Shown here: positions 45,360-57,813 of the stretch, piece after piece | Layout of the letters: each line of letters begins with the position of its first letter | Position numbering within the stretch: the stretch's first letter is position 1 | Source: Capitulum mitella | Taxonomy: Eukaryota; Arthropoda; Thecostraca; Pollicipedomorpha; Pollicipedidae | Length of the DNA: 64,000 nucleotides | Reading direction: 5' to 3' | Assembly: GCA_030062745.1 (NCBI GenBank) | Contig: CP099839.1 | Location: 27,207,324 to 27,271,323 of the forward strand | Program-made: the position numbers and the translations under genes | Notes under the pieces: generated by a model | What the model was told of the DNA's origin: nothing | What the model saw: only the letters and a program-made list of their open reading frames with translations | Database searches by the model: none

Positions 45360-48300
45360 AGTCTGTCGGCTCCATCTCCTGCTTCTTTGAAAATCAATTC
45401 TCTTTCTTCATTTATGCCTGTATATAACGGGCCTTTTCCCACCCAGGATTTTTACAGTGAGGTCCGGGAGGCCCATTCCATGGGGTTGTGGCTAGATGTC
45501 GTTGCCATCAAGGTAGCAAAGTCGAAATTATAAGGATCACTTGCAGAAATGGCGCGAAATAGTTCAGAGCTAAATCACCAACTTTTCAGTCTTGCGTCTT
45601 CCCTAGTTCTTGCTGTTCGTACGGAACGGGCGGTTTCTGTGCGGCTTCAGGATATCATGACTTGCACTCAAAATTTCCATAGAAACGTGCACGCTTTTGC
45701 CTGACGTTTTCGCTCAGAATCAAAGTTCTTGACGGAATGCTACGCCACGCCTGAAACTCAGGCGCGTAAAGGCCCCGGCGGCTTTTGTGAAAGGCCTGAA
45801 ACCTGCTCTGGGACAGCTGGTGCTGACAGCCGGTCCTTCTGATTTCGAGACAGCGATTACTTTGGCGCGGAATCATGAGCTCAGCAGCCCCTGATGCCAG
45901 CCACTTCACAAGCTTTTGACGCACCCTTGGCGTCTGTAAATGCTGCGGACTCGGCTATGGTGGATGTCCAACGCCGCATTGCGGCACTGGAGCTCTCCAA
46001 CCGAACCGAACGAGCAGCCGCGCGAGATCGTCGCCCGGGAGCCTCGTTTAGGGGCCGACATTTTGGCCGTGGATCGCGCTTTATCCCGCCAGCCATGGAT
46101 TGAACCCTAGGGATTCATTCCCGGCGGGGATGGTCCGCTCCACATGGACCATGCCCTGCTGGCGGATACATGGGCGGTTGGTTATGGTCGGGTGTTGAAT
46201 GGTTATGCTGGGTGTTGCTGTCGCCACGACCAGGACCGTGGTGATCGGCCACGCTCACGACGTCAGTCCCGCTCACCTCGTGGACGAAGGTGTGAACGTT
46301 CGGCATCCGCATCTCCAGCATCTGCGGATCGTTCCCGTCGACTTCAGTCCCCAGATGGGACTTTCGTCAGTCCCCAGCTTTCGCTCGCGCCGCTGACTTG
46401 GTCCAATGGCGTTAGCGTTTTGTCGGAGTTCTCTGTCGGCCAAACCCAGCCTTCCATTCTAAAAGTATTTCTGTTTCCAGGTTTGCTAGTTCCGCTCTTT
46501 ATGATACGGGCTCCTCCCCATCTTTTGCTATCAGCGATTTTGTTCGTTCGTGTGGTGTTCCAGTCGACAAAAGTATTTCAACTGGGTGTCTCGGGTCATC
46601 AGTGGCCAGTTGTTGGTGTAGCCTTCTTGTGGGATGTCAATAGAGCATAACTTCTGTGTTAAAGCAGACGGTTTGTCATTTAGTTGTGACCTTATTTTAG
46701 GTACTGATGCTGTCTCTTAGCATCGTCTTTTGTGCTATCGTACTCAGTTGATCACATTTTTGGACCCTGAAGCATCCTCATGTTTTTCCCGGGTAAAACA
46801 TTAACGTTTGAGTCTAAGGCGCAGGAAACGCGTACGCTTTCTTTAAACAACGGATAATTGCGATCCTCACGTGTGCTGAGAAAATCTTCTAACTGCGGAT
46901 GAATCTTTGGCTTGTTCTCACGATGGCACAAAGGAGTTTCTTTTGAATGTGGCAAAAACTACCGAAGTCCCTGCATTTTCCGAGCAGCTTATTTGCATGG
47001 AATTACCATGTAATGCTCAGCCGTCGAAACTTTCGTATTTTGTTCAAGAACACCCAGCGCAACATCAAAGTGGAATTTTTGCTGCTCGTGCTCTCATTTT
47101 TATCAACCAACCTCATGTTTCATGCGGTTCCTCAATGTGACGTCTCTTCCTACCATGATAAAAAAATATTCGCATCTCCCAATGTTGTCCTCTGATCTCC
47201 TGACTGGTCTCCTGAATGGGAGACCCAGTCCGATACCTTCGGTACTTTTCAAACACCTCAGACTAGCTCATCTGTCAGTGGGACATCTACGTCTGTTTAT
47301 ACGCTCTCTGTATTTGGAATCAGTCATGTGCCTGGACTTTATCGTTTCGTTTGACTGAAATGCTCTTACCTCATTTTGGTGTCTTCGGAAAAACATCTTC
47401 CGATGTCGATGCACTTATGCTTTATGAGCACCGCACTGAGTTATCAGATACGACTCCTGCGAATCGTCCACCTCATAGGACTCCTTGTGCACATCCGGAA
47501 ACTGTCGAAGCTAAAATTAACAAGATGCTTATCAGCGGCGTAATTGAACCTACTGTGTGTGCTCGTCAAGGCGTCGTCAGGCGGCCATCGTCTTGTTTCG
47601 GATTTGCTGTTGCTTAACTCTAAAATTGGACCAAATCGCCATCCTAATCCCTTAATTTCGAACTTTCTTTTCCATTCATCCAATTCATCATCCAAAATTC
47701 CAAGGATGTTCAGCATTTTCTACCCTAGATTTGTCATTTTTTCATCAAGTGCCACTTGCTGAATCTTCTCGTCCATGCAATGTCCTTATGGCAAACAACA
47801 TGCATCTACAATAGCGCCGAGTTCCATTTGGACTGTCTATATCTACGAGTGCAATGAACCGAGCATTGCAGATCGCTTCGGCCGATTTACATGGCATAGA
47901 TTCCTCCATTTATGTAGAAGACATTTTGATGACCAGCCAGAATTATTCAGAAGATCTAAAAAAATTGGGCCGTGTTCTTACCCGTTTACAGGGAACACGT
48001 TCTGTTCTTCGACCTTCCAAGTGTAGTTTCGTGAAAGATGAGATTAAGTATTTAGGGTACATTGTCAATAAACAGACGATCCGCCCTGATCCATTGAAAG
48101 TGGGATCTGTGCAAAAGTAAGTACTACCGTAGACACGTTCCTCGTATGGCCGAGATCATTCTTCCTTCAGTCCCTCTTACTCGCATGAATGTTGATTTTG
48201 CGTGGATGGATGCATGCGAACATGCATTTCAAAGGATCAAAGAGTCATTGGTTTCCTATCCTGTCCTATCCCGTTTTATGCCTTTCTGATTTTTCACAGG

Positions 48301-49730
48301 ATTTTGACTTATCCATGGATGCTAGTGATTTTACTATTAGTGGTGTTTTAGAACAAAGTCACGATGACGAACTTCATCCAGTCGTCAGTTGGACAAAGCT
48401 GAGCGAAATTTTTCCACGATGGAAAAGGAATTTTTGCTAATATATTGGTCGTTTGACCAATTTTGTTGTCATTCGTTAGGAAACCATACATATGTGATCA
48501 CTGATCATTCTCCGTTACGTGATTTGCTAAAGCAGCCAGTCCTGGTGGAAAACTTATTTGCGGGTCTTTAAACTCTCTGCATATGATTTGGAAATTATTT
48601 ATTGTCCTGGGAAGGACAATGTTAAGGCTGACACTTTGTCACGGATTATGTCAGAACTGACAAACGAGAACTGATTTCTTGGGTTGTTTCAGCTATGGGA
48701 TTTGACGAGCAGGGCTGGTCACGGGAAAGGGTCAAAGAACTTCATACCCAGCAACCTGAACTTATTCCGATTATTCGGGGTTTGTCAGGTTATTATTCTT
48801 TTCGCCAATGTCTCAAGCTCCATGAATCTCTGACCAATTGTTTGTTTAGCTCAGATGGTTTGTTCTATCTTATTGCCCGTCAAATGACAAAGACGAGACC
48901 TTTGTTGACCGTCTGGATGTTGGATGTTCCTGCAACCATGAAAAAAACATGTCCACCGGTTCTATGATCCGTTGTGGTCCGGACACCTTCGTTTTGAGAA
49001 GATATTGTCCAAAATTCGCCTCCAGTGGTATTGGCGATGGCATTGGTATCAGTGGTATTGGCATATGTACACTGACATCAACCAATTGGTCAATTCCTGA
49101 AGCCAGTGCATGGAACGGAATACTCATAAATCTCTGAAGCGAGCTCCGTTGCAACGTACTATCCCAGCTAAACCGATGGAACTTTGCACTTTTGATATCG
49201 TTGGTCCCTTGCAGAAAAGCTATCGAGGAAATTCCTTCCACCTCCCTTGGATCGAACACTTTTGCCAGTGGCCTGAAGCTGTTCCCTTGGCCGACACGAG
49301 TACCGAGACGGCAGCTAAACATATGTTGAACGGCTAAAGGCAACTTTCTGTCCGACGAAATCGCAAACAAACCTTTGTATAATTGTCAGAATGTAAAGAA
49401 TGTATCATCCTGTTTCTAACCATACTTTTCACTACTTGATTTTCTAAAAAATTACAAAAAAATCGTAACGATAACGTACCACACAGTAATACCGTGCTGC
49501 AGTCGACTGGCGGAGAACAACATTATTCCGCGGCGGAAAATGTAGTGCCGCCAAGGCTAAAGTTATTGACATCAAGGATATGTAGACCCTGCATACATCT
49601 TCAAGCAAAAATGACGTCATATATACGAAAATTCTGTTCTGTTGCCACAAACTGAACTTGGAGGAACTGCTGAATTATTACACCGTTATATTATTGTATT
49701 AGATAATTGTTAGGATATCTGATGTCAGCA
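45360..49730 (+). mobile_element. Decayed Ty3/gypsy-type retrotransposon
   Basis: Protease, reverse transcriptase, RNase H and integrase remnants occur in that order, the order of Ty3/gypsy elements. The 3' end (about 49376-49730) starts TG, ends CA and recurs inverted at 23706-24062, so it is a candidate LTR. No matching 5' LTR was found upstream, and the left boundary is uncertain; a possible gag-like region (about 45400-46100) is weak. Multiple frame changes show the copy is inactive. Confidence 0.75.
46470..49337 (+). pseudogene. Broken pol region of the gypsy-like element
   Basis: Aspartyl protease: DTGSS motif at 46503-46517 and, in another frame, an ILGTD motif near 46691-46708, so at least one frameshift separates them. 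Reverse transcriptase: N-terminal part at 47351-47560 (ending in a GVIEP motif), later parts in two further frames up to 48120. The usual YVDD catalytic box reads YVED at 47911-47922. RNase H: DASD motif near 48316 and a TDHSPL motif near 48504. Integrase: DIVGP motif near 49194, with FCQWPEAVPL near 49260. Frameshifts and stops interrupt it throughout, and no intact protein is encoded. Confidence 0.8.
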
Positions 49731-49766
49731 TTATTACATTATGACATTTAATACTCGTTAGATTAC

Positions 49767-49919
49767 ATTAGGTTGCTAGGTTGGGTTGTGCTGGGCTAGG
49801 TCAGATAAGGTTAGGTTAGGTTAGGTTAGGTCAGGTTAGGTTTGGTTAGGCTAGGCTAGGCTAGATTAGGTTAGGTTAGGTTAGGTTAGGTTAGGTTAGG
49901 TTACTATGTTAGGTTAGGG
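49767..49919. repeat. Interstitial TTAGG telomere-type array
   Basis: About 150 bp of 5-bp TTAGG repeats with variants (CTAGG, TCAGG, TTTGG), including a perfect run at about 49866-49902. TTAGG is the ancestral arthropod telomere unit. It begins about 37 bp after the retroelement's 3' end and is followed by T-rich DNA, so it is internal and not a chromosome end in this window. Confidence 0.9.
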
Positions 49920-50109
49920 TAAATTTTTACTTATTGTTTTATTTTACTTCCTAATATTTTCCAGTTTTGTTCCGTGATTTCTTTTTCAGATATTTTATTT
50001 CACTGTTTTATATTTTTTGTATTTTTCAAATTGTAACTTCACTTTTCCCTCTTTGTAATATTTTTACTTTTTTATTATTATTGGTTGTTTGTTATTATTA
50101 TTATTACTG

Positions 50110-50111
<2 letters not shown>

Positions 50112-50156
<45 letters not shown>
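50112..50156. repeat. (TTA)n microsatellite
   Basis: About 15 uninterrupted TTA/ATT trinucleotides, preceded by a looser TTA-rich stretch from about 50074. Confidence 0.97.
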
Positions 50157-50157
<1 letters not shown>

Positions 50158-51394
50158 AACGGCTAACTTTTTTATTTTAAAGAAATTTATATCGCAGTAG
50201 TTACTTCCCCAACCTTTTTCATTACTCTTGATTGGACGTTGAGTCTGACCGACGACCAATCAGCGTCGAGATCTTACGTAAACAAACTATTTAACGCAGA
50301 AACGTCAAAAATCCCTACGCGAGCGTCTGGCGGTTAGCATACCAGTGACGACACAATCTGTTTCGGGGGAAATAATGTGTTTCTGGTTTTTCCGGCTGAA
50401 ATCGTAAGTAGTACGTACCAATACTGCATTTGAAGCGCCATACAACCACTACTACGATTATTTTCCCTCGTAGTAAGCGCTCTGTCAAAATCTTACTGTT
50501 GACCTCTTGAACTATCTTTTCTCGCCATGGTCTTAGTACGTATCTTTTCAGTGACAGAGGCTCCAGTTTTGAATCAAAGCTAATGCAAGCTCCAATATTA
50601 GCAGCAAGCTAATAGCATTAGCAAATTCCCTGGAGTCACTGGTTTGTTTAGTTCTCACCGCCATTTTCAGACCATTGGCCAGGTGGGACGGCTGTATTCT
50701 GGGACCATCTAGGACCTGTCCTATCATTGTCTTGATCACACATCCTTTCCTGGTTATGTCCTACTGTACAGGCACTACATTGTTTTGCATCTGCCTATTC
50801 TTTGTCACTGGTTTCTTGGGACCTCCATGCGATTATGTGTCGTGATGTGGGGCAGTGAGTGACTACCTACATACCATCGGTCCTTGCCAGTCCCATACCC
50901 CCTATCGTGGTACTGGGAGTAAAGGCTCGTATTGTATGCATTTTGCAATTAAGTACACATGCATTATGTTCTAAAGTATTAGCATTAAGTATCAAGTAAC
51001 ACTACTAATCACGATTATACGTATACTTACCTAATCTTAAGGATCTCGGTGTATTGTCCCCTTTACGCGGAGTCGATTTTGTCTGTACAGTGCACCTGTA
51101 TTGTAACGTCCTCTTTGGCCAAGCGCTGACCTTTGTAATTTCGCTTTTCACCCCATTGCACCAGTCTCTGGGGACCATATGGATAATGGCCTACCCGGCT
51201 CTCGGAGCCTTCCTGTCCTGAGGCGGTCAATTCAACACCGGAGACGCATTCGACGTTGATGAAGCGGCGTCCGCCGGACCCCATTCCCGCGGCTGACGGC
51301 GTCACGCTGGGTCGGCAGCCTCGGGACACTCGTGGTCCATTCGTCAGACGAGCACCATTTCCTGGCTCGCTGACGACGACCGCGGCCCACGGAC
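50157..51394. other. Intergenic, no supported gene
   Basis: No recognisable frame, RNA gene or transposon terminus seen. Confidence 0.4.
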
Positions 51395-51925
51395 GGGCTT
51401 CTGCCAGCCTGTGAAGGCCTCCTGCCAGCCTGTAGGAGTTCCCTGCCGGCCTGTGGGGACCCCTAACAGCCTGTAGGGCCCTGCCCGCCTATAGGACTCC
51501 TGCTGGCCTACAGGGGACCTCCTGCCGGTCTACGGGGGTTCCCTGCCGGTCTACAGGAGTTCCCTGTCGGCCTGTGAGGGGTCCCTGTCGGCCTTTCGGG
51601 TCCTCCACCGGCCTGCAAGGACCATATGCCGATTTGTAGGGCCCCTGCCGTCCCGTGTATCCCAGCCAGCCTTCGGAAGGCCGCTACTGCTCTGTGGGGC
51701 CCTAGCGGTCTGTAGGGACATCCTGCTTTCCTGTAGCTGCCCCCACCCCTTCTGTCGACATGAAGGGGCTCCCTCCCAACATTCAGGGACCGTTGCCGCC
51801 GCCTGTAGGACACTCTGCCGGCCTGTGGAGGAACTCACTTACGGCCTGTGGAGGGGCTCCGGCTGGCCTGTTGAGGAGCCTCTGACGGCCTGCAGAGGTA
51901 CCCCTGACAGCTGTGGAGGCACCCA
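51395..51925. repeat. Degenerate ~25-bp minisatellite, around 20 copies
   Basis: Repeated variants of CTGCCGGCCTGTAGGGGTTC, with unit lengths drifting between about 22 and 30 bp. Open frames on - encode Arg/Pro/Thr-rich repeats that are by-products of the array. Confidence 0.85.
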
Positions 51926-51994
51926 GAACTCTTTTTTGCATGATCATCGACAATCGGAGAAGAACCAGCTGGTAGCAAATAAAAACATTTAATC

Positions 51995-53218
51995 CCTCCC
52001 CGACTGGGGGAAGGGCAGTTAACTGCCCCCTCCCAAGCTTTTTGTGGCATTCCGAGAGAACAAACAAACACAGAGCCACGACACTTTGTGCACCCTTTTC
52101 TTCATCAATCTCACATCTCGTGTCAAAATTTTGACCTCAGGTCAGGTCAGGTGCCTGACCTAGGTTAGGTCAAACAGACCTATGTCAAAAAAACGTTTAG
52201 CGCCCTGTAACGTTTTCGCAAAACAAGATATCTCAATAATACTTTCAGGGATTAGTGAACGTGATAAATGCAACAAATCTGCTATCTCAGATTGTTCGGA
52301 ATTTTTCGGGTCATTGACCTAAGGTCAAGCCCATTTTTAACACATGTCGTCGTTTTTTTTCGGAAACTGACGGAATATTTCATAACATTTTTAGTGTGGA
52401 GTGAAGCAGACATCCAGTTGCCGTCATTGGGCAAAGTATCAATGACTTCCAGCCATTGACCTGAGGTCAGGTCACGAATAACTGTAGTGAGCCAAAATGT
52501 ACCACCGTCAAAAGCGGCGATGAATTACTCAGAATGGGTGGAAAATGGCAGAACTAGCTTCCACAGACGTAGGTAATATCAGGAACCTCAAAAAGTTTGA
52601 AAAACTAGCATATTTTGGGAATAAACAGGTTCTCGCGAATAAAACTCCACCAATTGTGTAGACTGATAACTAATGAATTTTTCCAAAATTTAAGCATGAA
52701 GAACCATTACGAGAACCACTAAGATCAATAAAATTTACATGGATAGGCTTTTTTTGCGAAAATAAAGGAACGCTAAAATTACTTCTCGTCAATTTGTTAC
52801 CGCATACGGCTGCGGTGCATGCCAACAGCTGGCGAGAGAATTGCCGTGTCTTTAACTCAACGTTTCGGCGTATATATTGAACAAATCTGGGGAAATTAGA
52901 CGTGTATCGGCATCCGCGGACCTTCACTTGCGCGCTTGTGCCTTTACCCATGCGTTATTAGTCACAGCCCTTGAGATTGAGGCCATTTCTCGGTCTCATG
53001 CAGTCGGCTATGAAAAACATATATAGGGTGTAAATTGCTTACATATTATCTAAAACTAAAAATGAGACCAGTTTCGAGCTCTACTCGTCACAGACTTTCC
53101 AATGGTACGCTTATTTTTTATCGTGCGACCAACCGTTCGTGAGTTAGAGGGGGACAGCCAACTGCCCTCCCCCCAGTCGCGCATGTTCGAAACTGACCGA
53201 CGGTCGCGCGCGGCTTAA
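51995..53218. repeat. Dispersed 1.2-kb repeat family A, copy 2
   Basis: Closely matches 3722-4941 throughout in the same orientation. Its ends are inverted: CGACTGGGGGAAGGGCAGTT near 52002 and CAACTGCCCTCCCCCCAGTCG near 53159. The right end abuts a TTAA-flanked element. Noncoding. Confidence 0.85.
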
Positions 53219-54429
53219 CCCTATTCCCGGAGGGCTAGACGGTATGGCCGATTCCCGGCAGGGGGGGCGGATTCGGCCCCCCCCCCCTGAGATCTCGAGA
53301 ACTACTTATCCGATTTCATCGCAACAAACGGCAATCGATTTGCCGTCACGTGAACTACATTTTTATAAAAAGAAATTTTCAAAATTTTGAAATTTGTGGA
53401 TACAGGGGGGCAAAAATGTCAAAATGGGGGTACTTTTTGACTTCTTATAACTCCGTTGTTTATGGACCGATTTCGATGAAACTGGCATGAAACGAGAGAT
53501 TATGGATAGGGCTTTTACCATGGGTATGCAAATTTGAAATTTTGAGAAAATTCATGGGCGTTCACAGGGTTTCAAAAATAGGGGGATTAGTTTTCTAATA
53601 ATGGGATGAACAAAAGAGGCCAAAACACTTTTTTAGCTTCTGTTAGTCATGTTATGCTAAAGAAGTACAAATCGCATTACAATGTTTGTATAATGTTAGC
53701 ATAGGCGGTGCCAGGGACATAAAAAAGGGGGAACTGTCGTGGTCACACGTTCTTCAGATCAACTTGTGACCTTTGACCTTAAATGACCTCCAGTGACCTT
53801 GGGGTCACCTGGAATGATGTCGTGTGCATTCAATATTATCTGTAAACGTTTTTAATCGATTGAATTCACTCTATTCCAAAAAATTCATTTTTTGGCTTTT
53901 GCGATATAGGGTACGCGTACTGACATTTTAGGTCATATCTCCGTGACCCGACCTGATATCAAGCTGAAACTTGGTACACAAGTAGAGAGCGCCTTTCGAC
54001 GTCATATATGTGCCGGGTTTGGTATTTGAAAAAACGGCGCCGAAATTATCGCGAAAAAAACAAATTTTGACTTTTGACCTTGACCTGACCTTGTAAAGTG
54101 ACCTCAGATAAACAAAATTACATATGCACATTGCCCAACTATTTAGCTATACATTCATATAAAGTTTTAAGTTCTATCTTAAAAACTCTGTTTTTGGCAG
54201 ACATTTTCCTTTTACCCTCAACATGGCCAAAAATGACCTGAGGTGCTTCCCAAAAACGTTGCCTGGCTCCGCCCCTGAGCAAAATAGAATTTTGAAATTT
54301 TGTCACAGCGCGTAGAAGCAATAGCTAGGAAAAGTCACCAAGTTTCGTGAAGCTGCGTTAAAAAGCCTGGAATTGGCAAGCAAAAAACCCGAGGGGGGCG
54401 GATTCCGCCCCCCCCTGCCGGGAATAGGG
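53219..54429. mobile_element. TTAA-flanked 1.2-kb element with CCCTATTCCCGG termini (piggyBac-like, non-autonomous)
   Basis: Starts CCCTATTCCCGG and ends CCGGGAATAGGG, a perfect 12-bp inverted terminus. TTAA flanks both ends (53215-53218 and 54430-54433). A second subterminal inverted pair, CCCGGCAGGGGGGGC, lies just inside. TTAA duplication and CCC-type ends are typical of piggyBac elements. No transposase frame is seen in the 1211 bp, so it is non-autonomous. The interior has several TGACCT-type repeats. Confidence 0.85.
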
Positions 54430-54731
54430 TTAAGAACGGCAAGCGTCCATTAAAATTTTCGCTGGCTTTTTTACTCTGTGGGCTCACTTAGGATAGGGGC
54501 TCACCATCGGTCACGCACCCGAAATTTTGTGCTGGCTGTACCCCTGCTGCGATCCCCCTGTGAAATGTTATGCTACTATTTTTGTCCAGGGGGCCCACAT
54601 AAATTGAGGGGATCCACGGATGTGCGAGGAGCCCCCTCCGAAATTTTTGGTTGGTTGCGCCCTTGCCCTCATCTATGACTCAGCTTATGTCATGATGACC
54701 TAGCCAGCGATCAACTTCTCAGTTATTAAGC

Positions 54732-54917
54732 CAGGGCGGGCACGTAGCTATAGGATTTTCCTCGGGGGGGAGGCGGCAAATGTCGAATTTTGTCATATGG
54801 CACAGGCATATGACAAAATTTGCACGAAAAGGCAACAATTGTAGGCAATTTATCTCATATTTAATGCACAGGAAAACGTATTATGTTTGTTTCTGCAACA
54901 CATACATATATATGTAT

Positions 54918-54972
<55 letters not shown>

Positions 54973-55046
54973 TATATACATGCACCCCCCTGAGCCAAGT
55001 GGTCTACAATAGATACATGGCGATTTCGCTTGAACGCGTAATAGTG

Positions 55047-55086
<40 letters not shown>

Positions 55087-55185
55087 CACTATTACGCGTT
55101 CAAGCGAAATCGCCATGTATCTATTGTAGACCACTTGGCTCAGGGGGGTGCATGGCCATCATGGCCCCCCTTGGCTACGTCCATG
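54732..55185. mobile_element. TIR-like element carrying a large palindrome
   Basis: The left end (CACGTAGCTATAGGATTTTCC) matches the hAT-like element at 40438. The right end TTGGCTACGTCCATG is an inverted counterpart (GACGTAGCCAA on the other strand). It contains (CA)n(TA)n at 54916-54969 and the palindrome at 54979-55154. No target duplication seen. Confidence 0.5.
54979..55154. repeat. 176-bp perfect palindrome with TA core
   Basis: The sequence from CATGCACCCCCCTGAGCC to GGCTCAGGGGGGTGCATG is its own reverse complement, with about 72 bp of unique sequence per arm around a central TA tract (about 55050-55084). No mismatch was found in the arms by eye. Confidence 0.95.
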
Positions 55186-55196
55186 ACCTAGGGATG

Positions 55197-55363
55197 TCGA
55201 TTTCTGTGAATGATTGGAGAGGGGGGGAGGCAAACCGAGGGCTCGACAACCTAACCTCCTTTAAAATGTGGGTTTCTCGACGGATTTAGCCCACTTTATT
55301 TTGGTCATAGAAAACTAATAATTTTTCGTAACTACCTGTGAAATAAAGAATTGCCTTAACGCC

Positions 55364-55413
<50 letters not shown>

Positions 55414-55577
55414 CATAGATAGACATGGCCTTGGATTATTGCGGTCGTTTTTCTTGTTATTATTACCCATTTCCTTTTGTAAGACATGCAGAAAATAATG
55501 GTTGGCCCAAACCAACATCCAAGGGGCCCAAATCAACATTGGGTGGGCCAAGCTCAAAAGAGTGTAATTAGATACCC
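55197..55577. repeat. Dispersed repeat family B, copy 2, with internal (TA)n
   Basis: Matches 37844-38281 block by block; the internal TA microsatellite is at 55365-55412. Shared blocks include ATGTGGGTTTCT, GGATTTAGCCCACTTT and CAACATTGGGTG. Confidence 0.8.
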
Positions 55578-57813
55578 CTGTACTGATCCAAAACGCAGGT
55601 GTGCAGTTTAGGTTTAAGGCAATTTTTTTAAAATTTGAGGTTGTTCAAGGCTTTTGTCGTTCGGGTGGCGAAAAAAATGTTCCGGATGGGGAAGTACTTG
55701 CTTAATAATTCGTGGCTTAGTTTTCAAAAGCTGTAAATGTCAATGTGGTCATAACCATAATCCTTTCGATTCGATGCAGAACTCGCCTTTGTTCACCTTC
55801 CGCTCCCAATGACGTCATTTATTGGAGAGAAGGAAGGCTAGAAACATGTTCGATCTTCCTAAATGTGCGCCAGTAAGATGAATTGCAAGATCACTGTGGT
55901 ATAGCTATGTAATCTGGTTAGGTTGGCTGTGGGGGTTGCACAGTGTCATCTGTTCGCATTTGGATAGAATCGTATTGGATGAGGAGTAAAGCAAGACAGG
56001 GCGATACGTGCCGAGATCTTTGGAAAGGCCGTGTGAGGTGGGCTTTATGCACTGGCAGATCCAGACCATGTGCTAAGGCATGGGCCAAATATCTGTTGGT
56101 GTTTCAACAACTGGTATTTGGCATGGGCCAAATATGAATTGTTGATTTCTCCTTAGATTTTGGCCACTTTTTGTTGCCAGTTTGGACAATGAAGTTGTAT
56201 ATGATCATGTTCTTGCTTCCAAAACTAAATATCTACAAATTCTGTCTGGAAATAGGGGCTAAATAATAAATGTTTAACGTAGGTTTTCCTATTAAAGGGG
56301 ACCATGGCTCTGATGGCGCACCACTGGACCCACCTGTGGCTTTCCCAGTCTTGACCCAACTGCCCTGGTGCCTAGGTATGTGCTTGGGTGTGCTCTGACT
56401 GCATCCCTGTGACAAGTGTAAATTAGCTGTGCCACACTTGCTGGTTTGCAAAACATGACAGATTTTGACAAGATCTCATTGGCACAAAGTAAGGACAGGA
56501 CAGGAAAAAGTTAGGACAAGACAGGACAGAATTAGGAGTTAGGACAACATAGGACAAAATTAGGACAGGACAGATTTGGGGCAGCTTTCAAACATCTTGG
56601 GGGATAACTTTCCAAATTAGGGCATTGTATCCCACCTGGGGGCAATAGGTTGGATGGGGCCTCACATTGCAAAACAAATGTTCCTAAAGACATTTTGAGA
56701 AAGCAGCAGCAGCATCACTGCTTCATTTGTCCTAGATGTGCCATAAATGTCCCATTTTATGGTAAAAAAATATGGTGAAAGGTTCTGTTAACTTAGGATT
56801 AAAGTTACTTTATTTTGTACATGGAAAAATAAAGTAACCTAAATCTGGTGAGAAACTGCATTTTAGAGGCAGGCTAGGTTTATGCATTCTGTTTGATATG
56901 GGGCAGAATTGAAGCTTTCTGCTATATATATGGATGTATGCTGTTCTTGTGGGCATAAAGCTGTACTTATGTCTGTGGATGTAAACATGGCTAAAAGTTC
57001 TTGATTTTGTGCAGCAAAATGCCAAGATGTGAGCATTACTGCAGTAGTTAGAAAGCCATGTAGGTCATGTCTTCTTGCCCTGCCATTCTGGTTTCTGATA
57101 AAGACAATACACATCATTGGCAGTGGTCTGTGTAATGAAGGACATGAAAACATATGTCACAGAATAATATCAATATTGCCAAAATGGTATGGCAGCAGCA
57201 TCTTTGTCCTCAGACCCTTGTAGCACTGCCATTCCTGGGATGCCATGGTGAAGGTAACAAACTGACTAATAGTGCTGAGTTTTTCTTTGCAACACCAAGT
57301 TGTTTGGTTACAAAATACAATGCAGAAAGCTTAAAGCATGACCCTAGCATGCAGATAGAGCATGCAGAGTATTATGCAGAGTACGTAAACTGCATTTTAC
57401 AGGGTTGTGCTAGAGATACCATGCCATCATTAATGTTTTACTAAAGAGTTTGTTTCATGGTGTTAGAGTGTAAAGTTTCTTGTGTTGTTCAGAGTTTTGT
57501 GAAGCCTACAGGTGAAAAATGCAGGTCAAAGTTGACATTTTTTGGTCAAAGGTGGTGAAGGATCACATCAGCTTTTATCTGGAAGGAGACAAAGTCATTT
57601 GTTTGAAGACCTGCTACATTGTTTTTAATGACACTTCTTGAAGGTAAACAACTGATCTTTGTAGTACAAAATGCTTCTGAAGTACAAGCTTATGATATCC
57701 CCAACATGAAAAAATGATTCCTTTCCAACCCTCAAATGAAGTAATGTTGATTCTGTCAAAGTCAGGTGGGCAGGCATTATAAGTGACAAATATGTAGCCC
57801 TGCAGCAGACGCG
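55578..57813. other. Upstream flank of VPS37B-like gene, no supported gene
   Basis: AT-rich, with an AGGACA-type simple repeat at about 56488-56575. An acceptor-like CTGCAGCAG just before the ATG at 57814 suggests an untranslated first exon within or before this stretch. Confidence 0.4.

Noticed and set aside
49767-49919. TTAGG array considered as a chromosome end
   Set aside because: It is short, degenerate and followed by 14 kb with genes, so it is interstitial.
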